DNA from: Flavobacterium sharifuzzamanii
GTDB taxonomy: Bacteria > Bacteroidota > Bacteroidia > Flavobacteriales > Flavobacteriaceae
DNA: 64,000 nt
Direction: 5' to 3'
Assembly (NCBI RefSeq): GCF_003254585.1
Contig: NZ_QJGZ01000033.1
Location: forward strand, 1 to 64,000
Below are positions 35,870-45,400 of this stretch, one piece after another. The translations under genes were made by a program, and so were the position numbers. Each line of letters begins with the position of its first letter. Position 1 is the stretch's first letter. Below the pieces are notes generated by a model. It worked only from the letters and a program-made list of their open reading frames with translations, was not told where the DNA came from and did not search any database.

Positions 35870-36634
35870 CTAAGTTGTTATACCTGCGCCACCAGTGCCT
35901 GGATCAGGATCGTAACGAAAATTTTTATAAAAACCTTTGTTTTCAGGTTCGTCATCTGGTGTGTGGTATCCAGATTCGTCATCTTCACTTTCATAATCGA
36001 CTTTTTTCTTTTTCTCATATTTGTGGCTTTCATTGCATACTTTGCAAAAAGCCCTTAAACGATCTGGATCATTATGGTCTTCTTTTATTTCTGCATCAGA
36101 CGCACCTTTAGATTTCAAGTCACGTTCTCGTTGTGCCCAAGTAGGATAGTGATCTAATGTTAATGCACGTTGCTCGTGTTTATTTCCACCTTTACTTGTA
36201 TAAGCAAATTTGGTTAACTCCAACTTATGGCTTCCCTTTCTTGTAAAAGCGAGTGGTCGTCTGCAGCCAGGACAAGTATAAATTGCATCAAAATTGCTAT
36301 TTACATTAGCACGTTGATGGGCAGTATTTTCTATAACATGGTCTCTTGTATCATTTGGTATATGAAATCTTTTTTGTTTTTTAGCTTGCGGTGGTACATA
36401 ATCACCGCTGCCATCGTCGTCACTTTCTGAGTCTTGTCTTTTTCTTTTCTTTTGATTCTTTTTTCCATTTAACTGCGTAACCTTGTTATCTGATAATGTG
36501 TTCTCCTGAAGTTTTTTCTGTACGATAGAATATTCCCGATTATCTCTTAATTGAGCTGTGTTACTACTGTGACTAGCATTAGCTGCGGCAATAGAAGTTG
36601 TATTTTCGGATATTTTTTTGTGTTGTTGCGTCAT
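35870..36634 (-). CDS. eCIS cargo: HNH endonuclease-like protein with basic nuclear-localisation-like clusters
   Basis: The 254-aa protein has DNREYSIVQKK at 31-41 and no DUF4157. Residues 62-66 (KKRKR) and 85-89 (KKQKR) are strong basic clusters flanking an acidic Ser patch (DSESDDD), as in eukaryotic nuclear-import signals. The C-terminal part has a zinc-stabilised HNH arrangement: CPGC (121-124), LTLDHYPTWAQRE (159-170), then DRLRAFCKVCNESHKYE with CKVC (197-200), Asn201 and His204. Such domains cut DNA. It lies 3 bases upstream of the DUF4157 nuclease gene. Nuclear targeting is inference from sequence pattern only. Confidence 0.78.
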   Translation of the reverse strand: MTQQHKKISENTTSIAAANASHSSNTAQLRDNREYSIVQKKLQENTLSDNKVTQLNGKKNQKKRKRQDSESDDDGSGDYVPPQAKKQKRFHIPNDTRDHVIENTAHQRANVNSNFDAIYTCPGCRRPLAFTRKGSHKLELTKFAYTSKGGNKHEQRALTLDHYPTWAQRERDLKSKGASDAEIKEDHNDPDRLRAFCKVCNESHKYEKKKKVDYESEDDESGYHTPDDEPENKGFYKNFRYDPDPGTGGAGITT

Positions 36635-36662
36635 TTTCTTCTTTTTTGAATTATATAACTGC

Positions 36663-37238
36663 TTATTCTTCCTCGTCTTTTTGATCTTTAAAAGGAGTGA
36701 TTTTTACAGGACCAATTCCTCCTAGATAATTTATTGCCGAACAAAAAGGATGATTATGAATCATAGTTTTTAAATTTTCAAGGTTTTGATCGAAATAGGG
36801 GAGTTTTACTTTTTTTCCTGTAATGAGTTTTATTAAATGATCATTTTCTAAAGGATATATTTTAAATAAAGGTTTTCTTGCGGCGTAAAAAAGACTTTCA
36901 TCGTCAGCAATAAGGGAAATTTCACCGCGGTTCTCTTTTAGTTTTTGAGGATTGTTTTTTAATAAATGAATAATCTGAGCCTCAATTTTACTAACCATTT
37001 CGTCTACACTTTTTTCGGTAGTCTGTACAATCAAATAGAGATTTTGACTTGTAATAAGATATCCGTTTATATAAAAGAAAATCTTGTCATCGAAATCATT
37101 CAAAGCCATTGCGATTATAGTGTTGACATAATTAGAATCGAAATATTTTTTCCAGTTTCCAATTTTAAGAGTCACTTTAAGGCGATGTAATTGAGGTGCA
37201 GCAACGGCAACTTTTTTTATGTTTTCGTTCTTTTTCAT
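36663..37238 (-). CDS. Protein of unknown function, possibly a degenerate Y1/IS200-type fold
   Basis: This 191-aa protein lies between the AAA+ ATPase and the first nuclease cargo gene. The segment FFYINGYLITSQNLYLIVQT followed by a helix resembles the core of Y1 (IS200-like/RAYT) transposases. There the motif would read roughly M-P-N-H-V-H-L, but both catalytic histidines are replaced here (QNLYL). A YLGGIGPVKI near the C-terminus could correspond to the later part of that fold. It has no cargo motif. It could be a domesticated scaffold or chaperone for cargo; the similarity is weak and should be treated as a hypothesis. Confidence 0.55.
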   Translation of the reverse strand: MKKNENIKKVAVAAPQLHRLKVTLKIGNWKKYFDSNYVNTIIAMALNDFDDKIFFYINGYLITSQNLYLIVQTTEKSVDEMVSKIEAQIIHLLKNNPQKLKENRGEISLIADDESLFYAARKPLFKIYPLENDHLIKLITGKKVKLPYFDQNLENLKTMIHNHPFCSAINYLGGIGPVKITPFKDQKDEEE

Positions 37239-37244
37239 AATGCA

Positions 37245-38612
37245 TCAATTCATTTGAGTAACCATGAGTGTTTTATTCTCCTTTTTGAATTCACGTCTAA
37301 TGCCTTCCAATAAATCTTGCTGACTTACTATAGTTTCATTTTTTTGAATGGCAGCCAAAGCGCAAAATCTCAAAATGTTGATAATGGCACCGCCAGCCAA
37401 TTCATAGTTTTCGGCAATACTTTCGATATTAATATTAGGGTCAAGTTGGCATTTTCCTGAAAAAGCTTTTTCCCACAATAGCATTCTTTCTTCGGCGGTT
37501 GGCATTGTAAAATGAATCATCGATTGAAACCTTCTTGAGAAAGCTTCATCCATATTTTCTTTTAAATTGGATGCCAGAATAACGACCCCAGGGAAATCTT
37601 CAATTCTTTGCAATAAATATCCCGTTTGCTGATTGGCGTGCCGATCGTTTGAAGAAGAAGCATTGGTTCTTTTTCCAAAAAGCGCATCGGCTTCATCAAA
37701 AAATAAAATCCAATCTTTGTGTTGTGCTACATCAAATATTTTAGATAGATTTTTTTCGGTTTCACCAATATATTTTGAGACAATCATAGAGAGATCTACT
37801 CTATATACTTCTCTATTTGTACTTTTTCCCAGTAATGTCGCCGTAAGCGTTTTACCAGTGCCTGGAGGTCCGTAGAAAAGTGTTCGATATCCAGGTTTTA
37901 TTTTATTTTCAAGACCCCATTCTTTCATAAGTGTTTCACCATGATTAAGCCAAGCATTAATCTCCATGACCTGATCCATAACATGCTCTTCGAGAACCAA
38001 ATCGTCCCAGTTTAAATTGGTAGAAATTTGCTGAGCTGGAAACGAAACAGTATGTTCAAGTTTAGGCAGAGTGCCTGTTATAAAAAAGTTTAGCCAGCGT
38101 TCATTAATCGAAAGAATCTGATTCAGAATAGGAACATTAGATTCGGTGCTTTCTAGAACCATAATCTGTTCTTTGGCAAGAATATTAGATGTATTTAGAA
38201 TATGGAGTAATTCAATTCTTAATTCAGGATTGACAGCCGTAATCAAAAAAGAGAGCGTTTGACCTGTCGGTAAAAAACCACTGTGATTTTTATTGACAAC
38301 ACCACCAAATTCAGTAAAACCGCGATCGTACATAGCATTTTTGCTAAAGAAAATATCAAGAACTTCAGGTTTAATCTGAGGCGCTAGAATTAAAGCTAGA
38401 CAAATCCGTTCGTAAAGATTCAAGTTCCATTCGGTTATTTTTTTATAGTAGACACTGTCTTCGGTATCGGCATCAGCTTCAGGTAACGGAATATCCTGCC
38501 ATCGATTTTCATGGCCTTCATGAAGCAGATAACTGCAAATAACCTGATCGATTACCTTCTGCAGCCAATCCATTTCATTATATAAAACGATAATATTGGA
38601 ATTAGTTTCCAT
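37245..38612 (-). CDS. eCIS AAA+ ATPase (Afp15/Pvc15-like)
   Basis: The 455-aa ATPase has an alpha-helical N-terminal region and an AAA+ core: Walker A GPPGTGKT (248-255), IVSKYIGETEKNL, Walker B ILFFDEADALFG, sensor-1 ASN in VVILASNLKENMD, and the arginine finger region FSRRFQ. One such ATPase is found in almost all eCIS loci and is thought to assist particle assembly or cargo handling. The frame is open to a TTG nine bases upstream; the ATG at 38610-38612 (METNSNII) is preferred, overlapping the preceding gene by 11 bases. It marks the boundary between the structural genes and the cargo island. Confidence 0.92.
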   Translation of the reverse strand: METNSNIIVLYNEMDWLQKVIDQVICSYLLHEGHENRWQDIPLPEADADTEDSVYYKKITEWNLNLYERICLALILAPQIKPEVLDIFFSKNAMYDRGFTEFGGVVNKNHSGFLPTGQTLSFLITAVNPELRIELLHILNTSNILAKEQIMVLESTESNVPILNQILSINERWLNFFITGTLPKLEHTVSFPAQQISTNLNWDDLVLEEHVMDQVMEINAWLNHGETLMKEWGLENKIKPGYRTLFYGPPGTGKTLTATLLGKSTNREVYRVDLSMIVSKYIGETEKNLSKIFDVAQHKDWILFFDEADALFGKRTNASSSNDRHANQQTGYLLQRIEDFPGVVILASNLKENMDEAFSRRFQSMIHFTMPTAEERMLLWEKAFSGKCQLDPNINIESIAENYELAGGAIINILRFCALAAIQKNETIVSQQDLLEGIRREFKKENKTLMVTQMN

Positions 38613-39525
38613 AAGCTCCAAATAGTTTTTCTACATCGTCCAAATTAGCATCAGCCCATTTAAAGTATAATAAAGCTGTATTAGGATTTAACTCATTGGA
38701 TTGCAACATATCCAGATAAAAACCTTGTGCATTTTGCATAAGCATCTGAGTGTTATAATCGATATCATTATGAAAATTCGAATCAAAAAAAGAATCTGTC
38801 CATGCGCTCACATTGTTTTCTCTGGCAATGAAATCACTGATGAAATAGGATAGTTTTTCGTCTTGAACGACTAATTTTTTAGCTTTAAAATAAGCGGGCT
38901 TTCTTTTAGTTTCTCTATGGTAATATTCAATATCTTTTGACTGGATTGTTTTGGTTTTAGCATGCCCAAAAATATCTGTCAGACCAAAATTTTCTGCTTC
39001 ACAAGCCAATTCCAGTTCTGCATTTGCTTCGCCAGCTGTAGCCAGAGTAGTGTTTTTGGCTGTAGCACTTTCTGTCACTAAATACAATTCTCTGAAAGAA
39101 TATAAGGTTTGCGTTAGTTTTATAATTAACTGCTGCTGGATTTCGTTCCAATTATTAATCTTTACAGATTCTGGTTCTTCGGCCTTAAAAATAAAACTTC
39201 CTTTATGTGCAAACGCCAGTATCTGCTTGCTGAATTCAAAATCACCTTCAATAGAACCATTTGCAAGCGATCTTCCAGAATAAGGTTTTGAAATGCCATC
39301 GCTAAAATTCCAATTGGCATCATTTAAGGCAATTACGCTGCTAATATCTGCATCATGATGTGATATAATGCCATTGCGATAAATGTTTCCCAGAAGAATG
39401 ATTTCGCCATTTTTAATTTGGAAATAATCACCAGGGAAAAGACTTTTATTCAACGGTTTTGTTGGCAGAAATCCTCCCGTTTTTAGATAAAACTGTCTGT
39501 AGAAATTCTTGTTAGTATGATCCAT
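38602..39525 (-). CDS. eCIS-locus protein of unknown function
   Basis: This 307-aa cytosolic-type protein begins with a beta-rich part (LFPGDYFQIKNGEIILLGNI) and continues into a mixed region with an acidic helix (NAELELACEAENFGL). It has no recognisable domain. Overlap with the AAA+ gene and the short spacing after the preceding structural gene argue that it is an eCIS component. Candidates include a baseplate accessory or fibre-associated protein. Confidence 0.6.
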   Translation of the reverse strand: MDHTNKNFYRQFYLKTGGFLPTKPLNKSLFPGDYFQIKNGEIILLGNIYRNGIISHHDADISSVIALNDANWNFSDGISKPYSGRSLANGSIEGDFEFSKQILAFAHKGSFIFKAEEPESVKINNWNEIQQQLIIKLTQTLYSFRELYLVTESATAKNTTLATAGEANAELELACEAENFGLTDIFGHAKTKTIQSKDIEYYHRETKRKPAYFKAKKLVVQDEKLSYFISDFIARENNVSAWTDSFFDSNFHNDIDYNTQMLMQNAQGFYLDMLQSNELNPNTALLYFKWADANLDDVEKLFGAYGN

Positions 39526-39591
39526 AACCTTAGAAAATTAGGATTAAAGTCCACTGAATATATATTGAGACAGTGGACATTTTAATTTGTC

Positions 39592-40431
39592 TTAAGAAGC
39601 ATAAGCAGCTGCTGTGGCTGCGGCTAAACTAGATTGAAGAGACTGAAGCTTGATTTGCGCTTTGCTTAAATTGGCAGTTGCAATGCTTAATTGTCTTCCT
39701 GTTTCGTCATTTGCCGTATTGGCCTTTTCGTAAGCAACCTGAGCATTTTTATAAGCATGGTATATTAATCCTCTAATCGAAAAATCGGAATCATTCGGTA
39801 CTGGTAATGGCTTATGTAAAGATTTCTGACCAGTTAAGGTAAAATACAATTTGCTTGCTTGTCTCGATTCTAGAGTGATTGCTTCTTCAGATTCAAGAAC
39901 AGAAGCTTCTGCAGCCAATGTAGATTTTAAAGCTACTAGTGTCAGAGCAACCGCATTGTTGGCGTCTGTACCAGCAGTGTTGATTCTGGTAATTAAATCA
40001 TCAGAAATTAGCGGATTAAGGGCTTTTTTACGAATAACAAGATTAGACAGTTTATTAATTATTTCAACCGAATAAATCAATTTACTAATCAAATCGCTTA
40101 TCCAAACGCTCACTCTTTTTGAATCTTGAGTTGCAGTTGAGGTTTTTGAAAAGGCATCTTCTGAATTAAGGGCTAAACCTTGAGCATTTTGAACAACCTG
40201 ATCTAATAAGTTTTTATTGCTTAAAGCATGAGAACGATTACTTTCTGAAACCAATAAATAGCCTTGATATTTGGTTGCTTTCTCGTTCAGCGAGTTTACA
40301 ATAGTTTGCTGCTGCTGAACAATTGCAGTTGCATCAACCACTTGATTTTTAATAAAATCTAGTTCGGCTTTTTTCTTTTCTGTAATTCCGTATCTCTGCA
40401 AATTAGGACGTGTTGATAATATAGTTTCCAT
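39592..40431 (-). CDS. Alpha-helical eCIS-locus protein of unknown function
   Basis: The 279-aa protein is predicted to be almost entirely helical and coiled-coil-like, rich in Ala, Ser, Gln and Asn (IVQQQQTIVNSLNEKATK; ASVLESEEAITLESRQ; LSKAQIKLQSLQSSLAAATA). It follows a similar helix-rich gene by 12 bases; both may derive from one ancestor or form a complex. It could be a fibre shaft, cage or scaffold. No signal peptide or enzyme motif. Confidence 0.6.
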   Translation of the reverse strand: METILSTRPNLQRYGITEKKKAELDFIKNQVVDATAIVQQQQTIVNSLNEKATKYQGYLLVSESNRSHALSNKNLLDQVVQNAQGLALNSEDAFSKTSTATQDSKRVSVWISDLISKLIYSVEIINKLSNLVIRKKALNPLISDDLITRINTAGTDANNAVALTLVALKSTLAAEASVLESEEAITLESRQASKLYFTLTGQKSLHKPLPVPNDSDFSIRGLIYHAYKNAQVAYEKANTANDETGRQLSIATANLSKAQIKLQSLQSSLAAATAAAYAS

Positions 40432-40443
40432 ATAGTTGAGGTG

Positions 40444-42384
40444 TTAAAGAGTTGATGATTTCGAATTCTTTTTTGTAGAGTAAGATATTGGCGTTGTGTT
40501 TTGCCAATCTGAAAGACTGTTGGTGTATTTCGCTTTAGAATTTTCACTGCCATTGTAAAATGACAAGACAACAGGAATATAACTTTTTTCTTCAACCAGC
40601 GGGTTTCCAAAATTATCAGTAGTTGTACTGCCAATATGTACGCTAAATTCTTGACCAGAAGCTGCTTTGTGGTGACTAGCACTCGTAAAGTTGCCAGCTG
40701 GAATGTTTTCTGCTAAATTTAAATTAAAGAAGAAAGCTTTGCTGTTTTTAACCGGTTTAGGAGAATTGTCTTTAACGTTTTTCAGTTTAGCATTCAAATC
40801 AGTTAATTGACTTTTTGCAATGCGTAGTTTCTCTTTAGTGTCAGCCAAAGCACTTTTTAGACTAAGGTTTTTTTGTTTGTCTTGATCTGTTTCTTTGTCT
40901 TTTTTAGCTCCTTCTGTTTGACTAGCAGAATTGTTTAGTGTAATGATCTCTTCTTCAAGAAATTTAATTTCTGCATCTACAACTTTAATTTCTTCTTCTA
41001 ACTCCTGTGTATCAATGTAATATTCAAGGTTTTTCAGATCTTCATTTGTAGCGATATCATCAGGATAAGGCAAAAAGAAACATCTATAATCAATTTCATT
41101 TGATTTTAAGACTTCTTCTTTGTCAACACTAAAAATGATTCCAGACAAATCTTCAGAAGTATTTCCAGAACTAGTAATATTCTTAGCGTTTTTTAAAGTA
41201 TAAGTTAACGCAAACGTCTCAGAAGGTGCAGACAGATATTCATCAAACGTATTGATTTCTTTTTTGTAGTTTTCTGTAAAGATGATTAAAAGAAAAGCAA
41301 CATAATTTTCGCCAAGCACTAGCGGATCATTATCAGAATCTCTAAGTTCTTTATAAGCGATAGTCGTTTTATACTTTCTTTTAGCATCTGGATTCTGAGA
41401 AGCAGGAATGCTTTTGCATTGAGATGAACTGCCCACTAATAGTTCTGCTGTAGAAGCGCTAAAAAAAGATTTCCTGCTGTCTTTAACCATAATGATATTA
41501 TAGCTCAAGACAGGATTGGCTAATCCTTTATTTGGTGTTCCAGAATCTCTGTCTTCTGGCAAAAAAGGACTTTTGTAAACATCAAATGAAACGCTAAAAG
41601 TACCTGCTGTAGGATCAAACTGTTTTGGCACTTCTACTGCCAAACTTTGGTTGAATAATGCATTGTTGTAGTTATATGCTTTTTTAGAAGCATCATATTC
41701 TACTTCGCTACATTTTATAGCACCTTCTGCAGCTCTTGTAGCGATACTTGCTTTAGCTTTCGTATCGTTATCTATCGTTAATACCGCAGTAGTAGCTGTT
41801 AAATCTGAAGTTGTTACTTGCAGTAAATTGTTGACAGAAGTATTGGTTAATTTCGCGCCGTCGGCCACTACAGAAGTCGAAACTTCAGAAATAGAAGCAG
41901 TAGCTTCCATGGCATATTGCGAATTCTGTTCGGCAATATAAGCTGTTTTGTTAATCAGATTATAAGCCTCAAGAGCCTGTTGGTATATTTGAGTTCCATA
42001 ATCTGCAGCATTGATAATGCTATAAATACTTCCGATATCACTTGCCAAACGCACAATAGAATTTGAAGCAATCTGAATGTTAGATGCACAAACCGCCATA
42101 TTGGTAACGGCTTGTGTTACATACGTTTTCTGCTGATTTGCAGATAATAGCAAGTTGTCTGCCATGTTCTTATTCTTCACAACTACATTGTTTATATGTT
42201 GCTGTTCTTTGTACATCTTGGTTGTTGCGTCTAGTTTTTCCTGTGCAACAATTTCAGCTCCTTCGGCATAATAAAGAGTAAACATTGAATTGCTCAATTG
42301 TGAACTCAATTGTTTTTTGGTCATCTCCTGACTTTCTAATGATGACAATACACTAGAATGCAGATTTTCATTGTAACTGTTCAT
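40444..42384 (-). CDS. eCIS-locus protein with helical N-terminus and beta-rich C-terminus
   Basis: The 646-aa protein has long helical heptad-like segments in residues 1-240, rich in Ala, Thr and Asn, as in the following gene. Beta-rich segments occur around 260-440 (GTFSVSFDVYKSPF; NPVLSYNIIMVKDS; ETFALTYTLKNA). A coiled coil lies at about 450-540 (EEEIKVVDAEIKFLEEEI) and a short beta-rich end follows. This alternation suits a trimeric fibre or surface appendage. It is encoded directly after the tape-measure gene, where some eCIS loci keep fibre-type genes. Assignment as fibre is inference. Confidence 0.6.
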   Translation of the reverse strand: MNSYNENLHSSVLSSLESQEMTKKQLSSQLSNSMFTLYYAEGAEIVAQEKLDATTKMYKEQQHINNVVVKNKNMADNLLLSANQQKTYVTQAVTNMAVCASNIQIASNSIVRLASDIGSIYSIINAADYGTQIYQQALEAYNLINKTAYIAEQNSQYAMEATASISEVSTSVVADGAKLTNTSVNNLLQVTTSDLTATTAVLTIDNDTKAKASIATRAAEGAIKCSEVEYDASKKAYNYNNALFNQSLAVEVPKQFDPTAGTFSVSFDVYKSPFLPEDRDSGTPNKGLANPVLSYNIIMVKDSRKSFFSASTAELLVGSSSQCKSIPASQNPDAKRKYKTTIAYKELRDSDNDPLVLGENYVAFLLIIFTENYKKEINTFDEYLSAPSETFALTYTLKNAKNITSSGNTSEDLSGIIFSVDKEEVLKSNEIDYRCFFLPYPDDIATNEDLKNLEYYIDTQELEEEIKVVDAEIKFLEEEIITLNNSASQTEGAKKDKETDQDKQKNLSLKSALADTKEKLRIAKSQLTDLNAKLKNVKDNSPKPVKNSKAFFFNLNLAENIPAGNFTSASHHKAASGQEFSVHIGSTTTDNFGNPLVEEKSYIPVVLSFYNGSENSKAKYTNSLSDWQNTTPISYSTKKNSKSSTL

Positions 42385-42483
42385 AATAGTTTTTTTAGTT
42401 GATTAATTTATATTTCAAGATCGTATTCAATGGTTTTTTATTTTATAGAATATCCTTCAACTTCACTCGGGATGAGATATTGT

Positions 42484-45400
42484 TTAATAAGGCCAAATGA
42501 CATGCAAAGGCTTATCCATCCAATGGTATTTTATAATCGAAAAGGCAAAAGGAGATCTATTAATCAAAATATCATAAGCCCTTTTATCTACTGTAAGTTC
42601 CCATTTGTCTTCTAGTTCTACCAGAATTCCGTCACGAACAAGCCAGTTTCCTCGAAAACCATCTATGGAGCAATCTCCAATATCTGGCCAGTACGAAATT
42701 GCTGCTTGTATTAAACCGTTTATTAATTGCTTTTCCTGATCAGATATTTCTATGAAATCAGGTACTGTGTCTGTCAATGGCAGACCGCACAAAACTTTGT
42801 TCAATGGCAGATAAACCTCTTCGGTTTCCTGCATTCCCGTAACGACGTACTGCAAATACTGTACGGCTCTAACCTGATGTTCACTGCTTATAAATTTATT
42901 TTCTGAGGTCAGATTCAATCGAGCAAACAGCATTGCGATGTAATCGTTTAAGAGCACAATTCCAGCGTTTCTAACTGCAACGCCTTGCTTGAGACTAGTT
43001 TTTGGTTTTTCTTTAATTTTAATTAATTCCATTTTCGATAGTATTTCGGTTTGTTTTAAAATTGGTGCAGTTTGTTTTTCTGTTCGAAGAATTTCTTTGA
43101 AACCCAGTTGTAATGCGGGCGGAAATTGATAAATATATTTTTCCATGTCTGCTAGAAAGTTTTTCTTAGAAATTCCTTTTTTGGTCACTACTTCCCAGAT
43201 CAATTCATTCCATATTTTATCAATTGCAATAAGCCTCCAATTATCATTAACAACAGCCTTTAAAAGTTTTCGAAACAGGAGATGCTGCATTTCTTTTGAA
43301 GCCAAACCTTTGATGGTTACAGCTCCTAGTACATGATTGAATTTTTCTAGAATTTTCAAATATGATTCTCTGTTTTTATCCAATTGGCTTACGGCATTGC
43401 ACAGATTGTGAAAGCTTATAGTACGGCAAAGCCAATCCATTTGTGCCTCGGGAATAAATTCTTTTTTCATAACTCTGAAGAAAATCTGAGGCTCTTTTAC
43501 CATAATGGCATTCAGAATATCTTTAATTTCTATAGTTTTAGAAATGCTAAAAAGATTAGGAATCTGACGTTCAATAATAATGGACGAAATCCATTTGTAT
43601 TTTTCTTTTTCTGATAATTCTTGAATTTCAAAAAATAGGTCTGAATTGACAGATTCTGAAATTCCATTAGAAACAACATAATCTGAAATCAGTTCGCTTT
43701 CAAAAAAATGTTCTAATTCTGCTGTAGAGCTTGCAGATTCAAAAGTTTTTGTTTCGTTTTGAAGCTGTATTTTTTCTTTTGAAATAGTCTTTTTCAAATA
43801 CAATTTCAACTCTTTCTGCAGTAGTTTTTCAAATAAGATTTCATTGCCTTTATAAGCCGAATATTTTAAAATTACGTTCCAGAAAAGCTCATTTAATTCC
43901 CAATTGATTTTAGTTTTTGAAACCGATTTTACGCTATTGCTAATAACAGTCGTTGTTTTCTGAATCCAGTTCTTTTTCAGAGCAACTCCGTTTGTCAAGA
44001 AATAATGCAATAGATTTTCGCTTTCTTTTCTGTCTTGTTTTCGCAGTAACACAAATCCCGAATCATTAAAATTGACTGTTAGCAATTGAGCCAATTCCTG
44101 CTGGTCTTGCTGTGACGTGTTCTGAATAAGCAATGCAAGCGCAACAGGATCAATTGAACTTGTATTCTTTAATTGGTTTAAAAATGTCTTTTTGATGGCA
44201 ATTCCAAAAGATTTAATTCGTTTAGACTGAATCAGTTTTGCTATAAACTGAAAATAGTCGTTACGTCTCGTATCGGTTACTTTTTTGGATAATTGCACGA
44301 TAATAGTTTCCAGAAACAAAGAAGAGTTATGTTCGGGATGAAACAGTATTTCTTGCATTCCGAGTAACAATAAATTATCCGTCATTAATTCTTCAGGAAA
44401 ATCATATTTATCCTTTTCGTTTAGGATTTCATAGACAACCTGAATGGTTTGTACCAGTTTTGTTTTTTTATAATTAGCAGTTTTTACCAATAACTGCAGC
44501 ATTTTTCGATTAAGAATTAGCGGAAGTATTTTCTTTAAAACTTCTTTATTTCCATACGAAAGCATTACCTCAAAAGCCATTTTCGGATGCAGTAAAATGG
44601 TTCTCGTTAGCGATCTTTGCAAATCGATAAAAAAGACACTTTTGGCGCTATTTTTCTGCAGTTCTAGTTCTAGTTTTGCAACCAGATTTTTAAAATGAAC
44701 AGCTGGATAATTAGAGCTATTTCGGTTTATTTCTTTGCAGTAAATCGCATTAAGATTGGTGTAAATGGTTGCCGAATTATTGTTTTTAACCGCCGCAGGA
44801 ATTTTAGCATTGGTAAACATCGCCAATAAATGTTCGTGGCTCAGATTGTTTTTCCTGCCTAATTCTTTAATACAGAAAAGCAGAAACGCACGATTGTCAG
44901 CATTTTTATTTTTGATTAGAAAAAGCATTCCAATTTCCCACAAAGCCTTACTGTTTGTTTTAAATTTAAAAGTCTGGCTCAGCTTATTCAAATAAATTAT
45001 CGATTCCATTTGAAGGAGAGATGGAGTAGCGTCCAATCTTGAAAAAAGCACTTTTATAGAAGCTTCGTTTAAATCCTGAAGCAGAGAAGCAAGCAAGTTT
45101 TCGTCTTTAAAAATTGGCTTAATAAGTGCATTAAATTTTGTTTTGTTCTCAGTGCTTAATGCCACAATCAATTCGTTCAGATTGTCTTTTTCGGTCTTAA
45201 ATTTTCGACTACTTTTATCTTTAAGTAATTGTTCAAGTAAATTCCAGTAATTTATCTTAAAATCAGGTAAATGATTTTCAGTTTTTTGCGTTTCATATTC
45301 TTGAGTCAATATTTTTAGGCAAGCAATAAAATTGTTGTTCTGAGAAGTTTTATCAGAGAGTTTTACAATCGTGTTTTCGATCAGGACAATAAGTTCTGCA

